Below, in pieces: positions 1 to 8,131 of a stretch of 62,738 nucleotides of DNA. Below the pieces are notes generated by a model, which was not told the origin of the DNA, ran no database searches, and saw only the letters and a list, made by a program, of their open reading frames with translations. Positions within the stretch are counted from its first letter, which is position 1. Each line of letters starts with the position of its first letter. A program made the translations under genes and the position numbers. The DNA is from an uncultured Myxococcales bacterium (GTDB taxonomy: Bacteria; Myxococcota_A; Polyangia; Polyangiales; Polyangiaceae), in contig CALMUT010000306.1 of the NCBI GenBank assembly GCA_937872925.1, forward strand, positions 1 to 62,738. The letters are read 5' to 3'.

Positions 1-1
1 G

Positions 2-367
2 GCCCGCCCCCGCCCCTCCCCCCCCCCCCCCCGCCGCCCCCGCCTGCTCAGTCCTTTCGACCCCGTGGTGCGCGATCGCGCGCGGGCCGCTCGGCTTTTC
101 GCCTTTAACTATCGCTTCGAGGCCTTCGTCCCGGAAGCGAAGCGCAAGTACGGCTACTACGTGATGCCGATCTTGGACGACGATCGCATCGTCGGCCGCA
201 TCGAACCCAAGCTAGATCGAGACGCCGGCGTGCTGCGTGTCCACGGTCTGTGGTGGGAACGCGGCGCCAATGCAAGCGTCCCACAACGGCGCCGACTGCG
301 CGCGGCTCTTGAGCGCCTCGCCGAATTGCTGGGCGCCGACCAGGTGGTGGCGCCGGGGCTGGAATAA
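2..367 (+). CDS. YcaQ-family winged-helix DNA glycosylase, C-terminal part (5' truncated by window edge)
   Basis: The reading frame is open from the left edge and ends at TAA 365-367, so only the C-terminus is present. The readable part begins LLSPFDPVVRDRARAARLF and continues with FNYRFEAFVPEAKRKYGYYV and PKLDRDAGVLRV. I recognise these blocks from the C-terminal half of the YcaQ (HTH_42) family, winged-helix glycosylases that unhook interstrand crosslinks in DNA. The N-terminal DNA-binding repeats and catalytic motif are outside the window. A GTG at 65 opens a 100-residue frame, but family-like residues continue upstream of it, so it is not the start. The first ~45 bases are almost pure C and may be unreliable sequence. 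Family assignment is from memory of the family, without a search. Confidence 0.75.
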   Translation, partial: ARPRPSPPPPRRPRLLSPFDPVVRDRARAARLFAFNYRFEAFVPEAKRKYGYYVMPILDDDRIVGRIEPKLDRDAGVLRVHGLWWERGANASVPQRRRLRAALERLAELLGADQVVAPGLE

Positions 368-428
368 CTCGCCGTGCCGCCTGTTTGACCCTGGCCACGC
401 CCGCCGAACAGCGGTACGTCCTCGCCCC

Positions 429-3302
429 ATGCTACGCCGAACTCTGCTCGCGCTTTTCGTTGCGGTCCCCGCCCTCGTTACCACTGCGTGCGGCGCTCCG
501 CCGCCTTCGGCCACGCCGGTAGGCGTCGTCGATCCAAGCGGGGACAGAGCGGCGTCCACGGATCCCCTCGATCAGCCCTTGCCCCTGGACGCACGCCTCA
601 CCAAGGGCAAGCTCGACAACGGGCTGACCTACTACGTGCTGCCCCACAAGAAGCCGGAGAACCGCGCTCAAGTTTGGCTCGCAGTCAACGCCGGCTCCGT
701 GCTCGAAGACGACGATCAACAGGGCCTGGCGCATTTCCTAGAACACATGGGCTTCAACGGCACAAGGCGTTTTCCAAAGACCGAGCTCGTCGACTTTCTG
801 GAAAAGAGCGGGATCCGCTTCGGTGCTGACCTGAATGCCTACACGTCTTTCGACGAAACTGTGTACATGCTGCAAGTCCCCACAGACAAAGCGGGACTGC
901 TCGACAAGTCCTTCAGCGTGCTGCGCGACTGGGCTGACGGCATGAGCTTCGACCCGAATGAAGTCGAGAAGGAACGCGGCGTCGTGCTCGAAGAGTGGCG
1001 GCTCGGTCGCGGCGCGCGCATGCGTCTCTTCGACAAACAAGCGCCCATCACATTTCACGGCTCGAAATACGCAACTCGCTTGCCGATTGGCAAGGCGGAG
1101 ATCCTCAAGACCGCATCTCGGGACAAGCTGGTGCGTTTCTATCGGGATTGGTATCGCCCGGATCTGATGGCCGTGGTTGCCGTAGGCGACTTCGACGCAA
1201 AATCCGTGGAAGCGCGCATCAAGGCCGAGTTCGAGTCACTGAAAGGACCGGACAAGCCCCGCGCGCGTCCCGCGGTGACCGTGCCCGCCCACACCAAGAC
1301 CCTCGTTAGCATCGAAACCGACGCCGAGCTGCCCGGTACCAGCGTCACGATCATGAGCAAGATGCCGCATCGCCCGGAGGGCAGCGCGCGGGACTACCGG
1401 CGCTCCATCGGTGAGCAGCTATTCAACTCAATGCTGAATGCTCGCTTGGACGAGATCCGCCGCAAACCCGATGCCCCGTTCCTGTACGCAGCGTCCTCTG
1501 CCAGTGGGCTGGTGCGCACCGCCGACAGCTTCCGGCAGGTTGCAGCCACCAAGGAAGATGGCGTGGAGCGCGGCTTCCACGCCCTGCTGACGGAAGTGCT
1601 GCGCGTCGAGCGGCACGGTTTCACGCAAACGGAGCTCGACCGTGCCAAATCTCAGTTGGTGCGCAACTTCCAGCAGGCCGTCAAAGAGCGCGACAAGACC
1701 AACGGCCGGGAGTTCGCAGCGGAGATCGTGCGCAACTTCTTGGAAAACGAAGCCATGCCGGGGCGCGAGGCCGAACTGAAGCTGGTCGAGAAGTTCTTGC
1801 CAACCTTTGCGCTGCCGGAATTGAATGCCATCGGCAAAGCCTTGGCGAAGGGCAGCCGCGTCATCGTCGTCTCTGGTCCTGACAAGATGGTCAAACCGTC
1901 GCAGAGCGCCCTGCTCGGAGTGGAGCAGAAGGTCGCCGCGCAAACCATCGCGCCCTATGTGGACCAGGGCCCCAGCGTGCCGTTGATGAAGGGCGCACCG
2001 GAGCCCGGCAAAATCGTCAAGACCAGCACCATCCCCGAAGTCGGCGTTACCGAGTGGACTTTGGACAACGGCGTCCGTGTGATCGCGAAGCCCACGGACT
2101 TCGAGAACGACGACGTGCGCATGAGCGCCTTTTCACCCGGCGGCCACTCCCTGGTCAAAGATGCGGACTTTGCCAGCGCTCGCTTCGCGGACGAAGTCGT
2201 GGGCCAAGGCGGCCTTGGCCCCTTCGACGCGGTGCAGCTGCGCAAAGCGCTGACGGGCAAGATCGTCTCGGCCCGGGCGCAGATCGGAGAGTTGGAAGAA
2301 GGCTTTGTGGGCAAAGCCTCGCCCAGCGATCTGGAAACGCTGTTCCAGATGCTCCACTTGGGTTTCACCGCGCCCCGCAAAGACGCCGATGCGTTCAAGT
2401 CCTGGCGCTCGCGTCAAATCGAGAATGTGAAGAACCGTCGCGTTTCTCCCGAAGGCGCCTTCTTCGAAGACTTGATGACCTTCTCGACACAGAATCACTT
2501 ACGCCGCCGCCCCGTCACCCCGGAGGTCGTCGAAAAGGTCGACCTGGATCGCGCCCTGGCCATCTACAAAGAGCGCTTCGCGGACGCAGGGGACTTCACC
2601 TTCGTATTCGTGGGCAACATCGATCTCGAACGCCTGAAAGTGCTCTCTGCGCAGTACCTGGGTAGCTTGCCCACGAAGAAGAAGAAGGAAAAGTGGCGGG
2701 ACGTCGGTGTGTACATGCCGCGTGGCGTGAAGACGAAGGTGGTGCAGCAGGGCAGCGAGCCCAAAGCCCGCGTTGCGATCACCTTTCACGGAACGGAGAA
2801 GTGGACACGCGACACCGAGAACGATGTGCGCATGCTCGACGAAGTGCTCAGCTTCCGGCTACGGCAAGTGCTTCGCGAGGACATGGGCGGCGTCTACGGC
2901 GTGCAAGTCAACGGGGGCATCAGCCGCCGCCCGCGACAGGAGTACCGCTTCAGCGTGAGCTTCGGCTGCGCGCCCGACAGCGTCGACAAACTCAAGCAGG
3001 CCGTCTTCGACGAGATCAAAGCCATCCAGAAAGACGGCGTGAAGCAGGACTACTTGGACAAGGCCAAGCAGGCCCGACTGCAAGCGCACCAGGTCAACCT
3101 CAAGAGCAACGGGTTCTGGCTTCGCGAGCTGGAGCGCGCGTTCATCTACGGCGACGACCCGAAGCAGATCCTGGACATCACTCCCATGGTCGACAAGATC
3201 AGCTCGGACCGCGTGCGCGCCGCCGCGAACAAGTACCTGAACTCGAAGCAATACGTACTCGGAGTGCTCAAGCCAGAGCAGAGCGCTGCCGCGGCTCCTT
3301 GA
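429..3302 (+). CDS. M16-family zinc metallopeptidase lipoprotein (pitrilysin/PqqL-like)
   Basis: A 957-residue secreted or lipid-anchored protease. The ATG at 429 is chosen because it begins a signal peptide (MLRRTLLALFVAV) ending in a lipobox-like TTAC at Cys21; the frame is open upstream but codes for nothing signal-like. The inverted zinc motif HFLEH lies at residues 102-106 (His102, Glu105, His106), followed by the N-terminal M16 domain; a glutamate in EKERGVVLEEW about 75 residues later fits the third zinc ligand. A second, inactive M16C-type half begins near residue 545. Length agrees with two-domain M16B/PqqL-type proteins of about 900-950 residues. It probably degrades peptides in the periplasm. 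It stands alone, with a small gene 158 bp downstream. Confidence 0.93.
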   Translation: MLRRTLLALFVAVPALVTTACGAPPPSATPVGVVDPSGDRAASTDPLDQPLPLDARLTKGKLDNGLTYYVLPHKKPENRAQVWLAVNAGSVLEDDDQQGLAHFLEHMGFNGTRRFPKTELVDFLEKSGIRFGADLNAYTSFDETVYMLQVPTDKAGLLDKSFSVLRDWADGMSFDPNEVEKERGVVLEEWRLGRGARMRLFDKQAPITFHGSKYATRLPIGKAEILKTASRDKLVRFYRDWYRPDLMAVVAVGDFDAKSVEARIKAEFESLKGPDKPRARPAVTVPAHTKTLVSIETDAELPGTSVTIMSKMPHRPEGSARDYRRSIGEQLFNSMLNARLDEIRRKPDAPFLYAASSASGLVRTADSFRQVAATKEDGVERGFHALLTEVLRVERHGFTQTELDRAKSQLVRNFQQAVKERDKTNGREFAAEIVRNFLENEAMPGREAELKLVEKFLPTFALPELNAIGKALAKGSRVIVVSGPDKMVKPSQSALLGVEQKVAAQTIAPYVDQGPSVPLMKGAPEPGKIVKTSTIPEVGVTEWTLDNGVRVIAKPTDFENDDVRMSAFSPGGHSLVKDADFASARFADEVVGQGGLGPFDAVQLRKALTGKIVSARAQIGELEEGFVGKASPSDLETLFQMLHLGFTAPRKDADAFKSWRSRQIENVKNRRVSPEGAFFEDLMTFSTQNHLRRRPVTPEVVEKVDLDRALAIYKERFADAGDFTFVFVGNIDLERLKVLSAQYLGSLPTKKKKEKWRDVGVYMPRGVKTKVVQQGSEPKARVAITFHGTEKWTRDTENDVRMLDEVLSFRLRQVLREDMGGVYGVQVNGGISRRPRQEYRFSVSFGCAPDSVDKLKQAVFDEIKAIQKDGVKQDYLDKAKQARLQAHQVNLKSNGFWLRELERAFIYGDDPKQILDITPMVDKISSDRVRAAANKYLNSKQYVLGVLKPEQSAAAAP

Positions 3303-3460
3303 ACGCCCGTCGTCTTGGCGTCGCCGCGTTGCCTTGGCGCTCGCCCTGGCGCGTGCTCGTCGTCCGGCCCAACGCCTTGGCGCCGCCTCAACATTGGCGC
3401 GCTGGGCGAAGCGCACCACGAAACTTGGCCAGTGCCTGCCGCCACCGCGAAAATTGCGAG

Positions 3461-3742
3461 ATGGTGGAACGACGAAGCAAGCGCAGCAGCGACCCTATCG
3501 AAGCCCTTACGCTGCTGTTGGAATCCCAGCGCCGCGAGCTCGGGGTTCAGGGGCTGAGCGTGATGACCCACGACGGCATCCTGCTTGCCACGAGCAAGCA
3601 GCGCGGCCGCTTGAGCACGGCGCCGGTCGCAACCTGGGAGCTGCAAGTCGACGGCGAGAAGCTCGTGATCCAATCCATCGGCGGGCGATTGAGTCACGAC
3701 GTGGGCGAAGGCGTTCGCCGCATCGCGCAAGCGCCCGGTTGA
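3461..3742 (+). CDS. Small conserved-looking hypothetical protein, possible roadblock/LC7-like fold
   Basis: A 93-residue protein starting at ATG 3461. It has a short basic N-terminus, then a helix (PIEALTLLLESQRRELG), then alternating strands such as GLSVMTHDGILLATS. That helix followed by a hydrophobic strand and a DG turn resembles roadblock/LC7 proteins, which in myxobacteria often regulate small GTPases, but the similarity is only in pattern. There is no signal peptide or membrane segment. It lies between the M16 protease and a convergent diguanylate cyclase. The reading frame is open far upstream as a shadow of the protease, so the start is uncertain. Confidence 0.45.
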   Translation: MVERRSKRSSDPIEALTLLLESQRRELGVQGLSVMTHDGILLATSKQRGRLSTAPVATWELQVDGEKLVIQSIGGRLSHDVGEGVRRIAQAPG

Positions 3743-3756
3743 GCCCGGAGCCGGGC
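3743..3756. terminator. GC hairpin between convergent genes
   Basis: A perfect 6-bp inverted repeat, GCCCGG-AG-CCGGGC, begins right after the stop codon of the small gene and lies between convergent genes ending at 3742 and 3924. There is no T-tract, so intrinsic termination is only plausible. Confidence 0.3.
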
Positions 3757-3923
3757 CCCCGGGTCCCGCAACCCGGTCCGCAACCAGCGTCACTAGGAAA
3801 CCCCTGAAGGTTGGACCTGGGTTGGGCTCAGCGCGTGCGCAGTGTGCTCGTTCGCTGCGGCGACTGATCTACTTCGACACCGGCACCACGAAAGGCAGCG
3901 CACGCTGCGCGCTCCCGAACGCC

Positions 3924-4775
3924 CTATGCCAGCGACAGCTGATCGCGCCCGGCTTGTTTCGATCGGTACACGGCTTGGTCGGCGCGCTCGATCAACGCGG
4001 CGGAGAGTGAGCCCGCGGCCGCGCCCACGGACGCGGTGATGGCAAGCTCGCCGCCTTCGATCGGAAAGGGGGCACGCCGCACGATCTTGCAGACGTCGTT
4101 GCCAACGCGCTGCGCGACGCCCTCGGGCGCGCCGGGCAGCACCAGCGCAAACTCCTCACCACCGGTGCGCGCGGCGATGTCACTGGCGCGAGTGACCTGC
4201 TGCAACCGACGCCCTAGCTCGATCAGCACCGCGTCTCCCGCTGCGTGCCCGTGGGTGTCGTTCACACGCTTGAAGTGGTCGAGGTCAACTACGAGGATTG
4301 CGCCCGGCTCGCCTTGGTGCTGTCGCAGAAACAGATCGAGCCCACGACGATTCGCCAAACCGGTGAGTGGGTCGCTCTCGGAAGCGTGGCGCAGACCGCG
4401 GATGATGCGTTGCTGACGCCCAAATCGATGCAGCACGAAGCCCAGGCCAACGTACGCCACCGCGGCCGTACCAAAGCCCGCGACGCCCTGCACACGCGCC
4501 GACACTTCCAAAGTGACTGTATGCACGCCCAGCGGATCCCCCAACGGCCCGAACAAGAAGCTGGCGGCAGCGCAGATCGCCGCCAACGCGATGCTTTCCT
4601 TCTGGGGCAAGCGCAGCGCAGCCAACGCCAGAGGACCGAAGTAGAGCCAGGTCAAACCAAGCGGGGTGGCGATACAAGCGTCGATGGTCACGATGAACGA
4701 AACCACCACCCACACCACGAAACGGATGCGTCGCTCGTCTTTGAGCGCCGGCGCGGGCGGGATAGTCGGCAGCAT
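3924..4775 (-). CDS. Membrane-bound diguanylate cyclase (GGDEF domain)
   Basis: A 283-residue enzyme predicted to condense two GTP to cyclic di-GMP at the inner membrane. Residues about 18-115 form several hydrophobic segments (four predicted helices), a small membrane sensor of no named type. The GGDEF domain follows: SDPLTGLANRRGLD at 134-147, metal-binding DLDHFKRVNDTHGH at 164-177, and an active-site GGEEF at 205-209. RASD at 196-199 sits exactly five residues before GGEEF, matching the RxxD inhibitory site, so product feedback is likely. The signature is GGEEF rather than GGDEF, a known active variant. It is divergent from the secreted-protein gene at 5063 and convergent with the small gene at 3461; there is no operon partner. 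Confidence 0.93.
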   Translation of the reverse strand: MLPTIPPAPALKDERRIRFVVWVVVSFIVTIDACIATPLGLTWLYFGPLALAALRLPQKESIALAAICAAASFLFGPLGDPLGVHTVTLEVSARVQGVAGFGTAAVAYVGLGFVLHRFGRQQRIIRGLRHASESDPLTGLANRRGLDLFLRQHQGEPGAILVVDLDHFKRVNDTHGHAAGDAVLIELGRRLQQVTRASDIAARTGGEEFALVLPGAPEGVAQRVGNDVCKIVRRAPFPIEGGELAITASVGAAAGSLSAALIERADQAVYRSKQAGRDQLSLA

Positions 4776-5062
4776 CGTATTGGCAGGATCCTTGCGGGGT
4801 TAGCGCCCTCGTGGGCAGGACACTGGCGCCATCTTCGCCGAACTGCGGCTGGGTGGCCACCGCGCGGGGATGTGCCGCAAGGATTCGGCCCTGCGCACTG
4901 CATCCCTGCGCGGCAAGCCAAAGACATCGGCGTTTGCATCGGCCAAAGCTGCCCAGCGTAGTCTGGAGCAATCCATGGCGCTGCAGTTTGCTCCGGAAGG
5001 CATCCACGCAGCCTTGCGTGCGGGCCTTTCGCCATTGCTCCGGCTTGCGCTACGCTCCGGGC

Positions 5063-5503
5063 ATGCGCACGACACGAAAAGCCATGCTGCTGCTGGGCCT
5101 GGGCACGCTTGGCGTGGCCTCGGCAGCCCACGCGGACGCTGCTCCATGGTCGACGGATACTGGCGTCAACGTTCGCGTGAACGATCACACTTTCGATCGC
5201 TTGATCGTCAACGCGAAGGGCTGCGAAGTGAGCGTCAAGATCAAATTCGACGCCCCGAGCAAGGCCTACGAGTCCCGGGCCAAGCAGCGCAACCACTACC
5301 TGTTCCGCGCACGCATCAAGCTCAAGGACGGCAAAGAGCTGGTCAGCGAGCTCTTTCGCAGCAGCTCCGCGGCCCGCCGCACCTACAGTCAGACCTTCGA
5401 CACCGCCTCAGACGGCTGCTGGTCCGAGAAAAAGCACCCGCCAATAGACTTGGATGTTGCCGCCTGTCGCGGCAAACGCTGCAAAGTCCCGGACTTCAAG
5501 TAG
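5063..5503 (+). CDS. Secreted hypothetical protein
   Basis: A 146-residue protein starting at ATG 5063, chosen because it begins a clean signal peptide (MRTTRKAMLLLGLG...AAHA) cleaved near residue 24. The mature part is strand-rich (TGVNVRVNDHTFDRLIVNAKGCEV) and has four cysteines (GCEVS, DGCWSE, AACRGKRCK), which suggests two disulfides in the periplasm. I recognise no family. It is divergent from the diguanylate cyclase across 287 bp in which I see no other gene, and convergent with the SRPBCC gene over a GC hairpin. Confidence 0.7.
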   Translation: MRTTRKAMLLLGLGTLGVASAAHADAAPWSTDTGVNVRVNDHTFDRLIVNAKGCEVSVKIKFDAPSKAYESRAKQRNHYLFRARIKLKDGKELVSELFRSSSAARRTYSQTFDTASDGCWSEKKHPPIDLDVAACRGKRCKVPDFK

Positions 5504-5520
5504 CGGCCCCCTGGGGCCGC
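5503..5520. terminator. GC hairpin between convergent genes
   Basis: A perfect inverted repeat, GCGGCCCC-CT-GGGGCCGC, overlaps the TAG of the upstream gene and lies 12 bp from the end of the convergent SRPBCC gene. It could stop transcription from both sides. No T-tract is seen on either strand. Confidence 0.4.
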
Positions 5521-5532
5521 GGAGAATCGCGC

Positions 5533-5979
5533 TTAGTCCTTGGCCCAGCGAAGGAAGCCGTCGAGCTGCGCTTGCCCAATGCGTTCGGCCTGACGCTGGA
5601 TCTTGCGACCTACCCTGGGCATGCGCGCCAAAAGCCCTGTCCAAACTTCGTCGGAGATGACCTTCGTGTGGTCCGGCTTGTCGCCGTCAGCTTCGAATCG
5701 AAAGTGGTGCCGGGCCTGCAGTAGTGCGGAACCGCCGCCCCAGACGATTTCCCGTGGCGCCTCGATGCTGAAGATGTCGACGGGCACGGCGAGCCGCACA
5801 AACCCCGTGTCGATGCGCAGGATCAAGCGATCGCCAACGCGCAACACGCGCTCGGGCCCTGAGAGGGGACGGAACTCTGGCGGCATGAAGTAACGCCAAT
5901 TGCGAAAATCGATGAACGTTGCGAACAGCTTTTCGGGAGTTCCCGGCACCTGGCACGCGGCCTTCGCGACGACGCTCAT
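5533..5979 (-). CDS. SRPBCC-fold (START/polyketide cyclase-like) protein
   Basis: A 148-residue soluble protein with no signal peptide. It has the order of the SRPBCC helix-grip fold: an N-terminal strand (VVAKAACQVPGTPEKLFATF), a short helix (DFRNWRYFMPPEF), a run of strands including LRVGDRLILRID and VPVDIFSIEAPREIVWGGG, and a long C-terminal amphipathic helix (GLLARMPRVGRKIQRQAERIG...). Such proteins bind hydrophobic ligands in a cavity; the ligand is not deducible. The ATG at 5979 is the only good start. It lies downstream of and in the same orientation as the TetR gene (end 6053), with a 73-bp gap, so co-transcription is possible. Confidence 0.7.
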   Translation of the reverse strand: MSVVAKAACQVPGTPEKLFATFIDFRNWRYFMPPEFRPLSGPERVLRVGDRLILRIDTGFVRLAVPVDIFSIEAPREIVWGGGSALLQARHHFRFEADGDKPDHTKVISDEVWTGLLARMPRVGRKIQRQAERIGQAQLDGFLRWAKD

Positions 5980-6052
5980 CGCGCAACGCTAGCAGAGCGA
6001 TTCGACATCGGGCAGGGGGAAAGCGAGGCAGAAGCGCCGCGGGGTTCTCGGG

Positions 6053-6727
6053 CTAGCGCTCGCGACAGGCAAGCACACGCTCGCGCACGAGGCTCTCGCC
6101 TGCGCGCGTGATCCATTCCACTTGGTCCAACAGATCGGGGTCGTCCGCAGTCGAGAAGAAGAGAGCGCGCCGTTCCATGTACGCCAAACCCAGGCTGTAC
6201 ACGATCATCCAAATGATGCCCTGGAGTTCGCGACGTTCGCGGTCGTCCCGCGCGAAGGCCGACGCCATCACCGAGAACGCAGGATACAGGCGCTCCTCGA
6301 AGGTACGGCGGATGACCGCGCGATGCTCAGTGCTCTCCATGGCTGCCACGAATAGGAAGCGCACGAAGCGAGGATGACGCTCTGTGGACCAAAGCGCCGT
6401 CACCGTGTCCGCGACGAATCGTGGCAGCTCTTCCACGACTGACAGCGGACGCTCCGGCGGTTCTATTTGGATCATCTTGTTCGTGCAGTAGTCGACGATC
6501 TGCGACACCAACTCGTCTTTGCTGGAAAAGTAGTGGTACAGACTGGGCTGACTGATGCCGAGCTGCTTGGCGAGGGCGCGTAGGGACGCTCCCGCAACTC
6601 CCCGCTCGGCAACGAGGGCAAGCGCTGCTTCCAGCACTTCCTCGCGGCGCGCCGGCTCTGGCTTCTCAGCTGGCCGTCGAGACTTGGGCACGGAACGCTT
6701 GGGCACGGCGCTTCTTTTCCGGTGCAT
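6053..6727 (-). CDS. TetR-family transcriptional repressor
   Basis: A 224-residue regulator. A basic N-terminal extension precedes the TetR HTH: RREEVLEAALALVAERG, GASLRALAKQLGISQPSLYHYF, SSKDELVSQIVDY (about residues 27-80). The all-helical C-terminal part is the ligand/dimer domain. Its ATG lies 62 bp inside the end of the upstream small membrane-protein gene, so the two are one operon. Tandem 14-bp palindromes upstream of that operon (6964-6998) are its most likely operators, giving autoregulation. A GTG at codon 8 (6706) is an alternative start and would still overlap. No drug pump or enzyme is adjacent to suggest the ligand. Confidence 0.9.
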   Translation of the reverse strand: MHRKRSAVPKRSVPKSRRPAEKPEPARREEVLEAALALVAERGVAGASLRALAKQLGISQPSLYHYFSSKDELVSQIVDYCTNKMIQIEPPERPLSVVEELPRFVADTVTALWSTERHPRFVRFLFVAAMESTEHRAVIRRTFEERLYPAFSVMASAFARDDRERRELQGIIWMIVYSLGLAYMERRALFFSTADDPDLLDQVEWITRAGESLVRERVLACRER

Positions 6728-6947
6728 TCACTTTCGCCGCAAGCGCAGCGTTTGCTGCGTACTCGTGAGCGGACGCGAGCAGGCAGGCGCCGCCGAAGAG
6801 CACCACCGGCGCAAGAGGTATGAACGCAACGCCGAGCAGCCCGCCGAGAGCGACTTGGAACGTCACCAGCAGCCAGGCCGCGGCGAGCACGAGCTGGGCG
6901 CGAAGAGGGATCCGAGGGGTTTGAGCGGGATTTGCGGGGTGAGACAT
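6666..6947 (-). CDS. Small two-helix membrane protein, first gene of the TetR operon
   Basis: A 93-residue protein with two hydrophobic stretches (about residues 18-40, LVLAAAWLLVTFQVALGGLL, and 42-62, FIPLAPVVLFGGACLLASA) and a basic, Ala-rich tail. The start is well supported: an AGGAGGT ribosome site lies 7 nt before ATG 6947. The last 62 bp overlap the TetR gene in another frame, giving an operon in which a membrane protein precedes its probable regulator. I recognise no family. A regulated integral membrane protein of this size could be a stress or envelope protein, but nothing in the sequence fixes a role. Confidence 0.7.
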   Translation of the reverse strand: MSHPANPAQTPRIPLRAQLVLAAAWLLVTFQVALGGLLGVAFIPLAPVVLFGGACLLASAHEYAANAALAAKVNAPEKKRRAQAFRAQVSTAS

Positions 6948-6963
6948 GTTGGTGACCTCCTGA

Positions 6964-6998
6964 CTATCAAGTGATAGGGTAACCCTATCGCTCGATAG
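6964..6998 (-). promoter_or_regulatory. Tandem CTATC-N4-GATAG palindromes, probable TetR operators
   Basis: Two perfect 14-bp palindromes, CTATCAAGTGATAG at 6964-6977 and CTATCGCTCGATAG at 6985-6998, share the form CTATC-N4-GATAG. Their centres are 21 bp apart, two helical turns. The intervening bases make a further perfect 17-bp palindrome (6973-6989). They lie just upstream of the AGGAGGT and start codon of the TetR operon. Two half-sites separated by four bases is typical of TetR-family operators. Confidence 0.7.
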
Positions 6999-7003
6999 AT
7001 CAA
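6976..7003 (-). promoter_or_regulatory. Possible sigma-70-type promoter under the TetR operators
   Basis: Reading on the minus strand, TTGATC (7003-6998) and TACCCT (6981-6976) are 16 bp apart and straddle the two palindromes. The -35 match is fair and the -10 is weak, so this is tentative. If real, both operators would block RNA polymerase. Confidence 0.3.
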
Positions 7004-7152
7004 GCCCGCCCGTCGATTTTTTTCAGGATTTCGCGACTCCTTTCCGGTGTGGGGGTGGCGAAAACCCGGCGCGGCGTTGTCGGCAGGCTTGTTCCGGAAT
7101 ATTTGGCGCTCCGGCGGGACGAACTCGCCGCAAGAATCGAAAAGGGTGCGCC

Positions 7153-7410
7153 ATGGCTCAGTTTGCTCACAGCTCGGAAAAGTTTGGCCAGATCAACCTC
7201 GACACCATCCTGGGTGTACAGAAGGCACTCAACGCCCTTGGCTATGAAGCCGGAAAAGAAGACGGCATCGACGGACCCACGACCCAGAGTGGCGTGAAGG
7301 AGTTTCAAGGCGAGCACGGGCTCGGCGTTGACGGCAAAGCCGGTCCGCAAACCAAAGCCGCCATCATTCACGTGCTGGACACCGTCGTCGCCGAAGACGC
7401 CGAGGAGTAA
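7153..7410 (+). CDS. Small peptidoglycan-binding (PG_binding_1-like) domain protein
   Basis: An 85-residue protein that is essentially one PG_binding_1 domain: ILGVQKALNALGYEAGKEDGIDGPTT (residues 20-45) and VKEFQGEHGLGVDGKAGPQTKAAI (48-72), with the characteristic DG.DGP.T..AV..FQ..GL pattern. The ATG at 7153 is preceded by AAAGGG. There is no signal peptide, which is unusual because this domain normally acts in the envelope; secretion by another route or a phage-tail or T6SS-like role would be alternatives. It is followed 59 bp downstream by a secreted-protein gene in the same direction. Confidence 0.8.
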   Translation: MAQFAHSSEKFGQINLDTILGVQKALNALGYEAGKEDGIDGPTTQSGVKEFQGEHGLGVDGKAGPQTKAAIIHVLDTVVAEDAEE

Positions 7411-7469
7411 GTCGGCACGATGAAAACGGCGTCGCGGGAACTCCGCGGGCCGGGCGGTGTCTGTCTCGC

Positions 7470-7925
7470 GTGCGCCGACTCCTGATCTGCGCGGCAGCGC
7501 TCGCCTGCACGCTCACCCCATCGCCAAGCTCTGCCTCGAGCATGGACCAGACTTTGATTCGCAAGGTCTTGCTGGAGGCGTTGAAAGATGTGCGCGGTTG
7601 TATCGACGAGCATGCGATGGTCGCGGGGCGCTACTCGGTGTGGATCGTGGTGAGTCCATCCGGACGAGCCAAAGCGCGCCTGCGCGACGCGCCTGGGAAG
7701 AACCCCGCCGGGACGCGCTGTATGCTGGAGGCCTTCGACGCACAGCGCTTTCCGTCGCCCTGGGAGGCAACGGTTGCGTACAGTAGTGTCAGTCCGCCAC
7801 AACGCACCTACACGATTTCCTATCCGTTCATCGTGGCACGGCCACCCACCGAGCTCGTCGGCGTCGACCTGCCACCACTGCGGCCAGCGCCGGCGCGCAC
7901 CCGGATGCTGTCGCCGCGGCACTAA
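7470..7925 (+). CDS. Secreted hypothetical protein
   Basis: A 151-residue protein starting at GTG 7470 with a signal peptide (MRRLLICAAALACTLTPSPSSAS, cleavage near residue 23). The mature part has two cysteines (VRGCIDEH, GTRCMLEAF), a strand pattern YSVWIVVSPSGRAKARLRD, and FDAQRFPSPWEATVAYS. A Cys near the start, a strand ending in G.., and a second Cys before F....W is reminiscent of the TonB-like AgmX/PglI C-terminal domains common in myxobacteria, but this is a pattern match only. It may be co-transcribed with the peptidoglycan-binding gene. Confidence 0.6.
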   Translation: MRRLLICAAALACTLTPSPSSASSMDQTLIRKVLLEALKDVRGCIDEHAMVAGRYSVWIVVSPSGRAKARLRDAPGKNPAGTRCMLEAFDAQRFPSPWEATVAYSSVSPPQRTYTISYPFIVARPPTELVGVDLPPLRPAPARTRMLSPRH

Positions 7926-8131
7926 CGGAGGCTTCCACCCGAGGAGGCACGGCTTTTGAAGTGCGTGTCCGTCGGGCGCACGTGGCGGCCCCCGGCGATG
8001 GCAGGTCCGGGGCCGGGCGGCACCAGCCGGATGGAGGGCGCGGGCCGACCACACGCCCGGGCGGTATCTGCGCGGTTTGCCTATTTTTTTCGGTTTGGTT
8101 CTGCGGCACGCTGCATGCAGAAGGACCGAGC

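Noticed and set aside
237..428. Extended N-terminus of the M16 protease to 237
   Set aside because: The extension has no signal character and overlaps the YcaQ-like gene; the signal peptide at 429 fixes the start.
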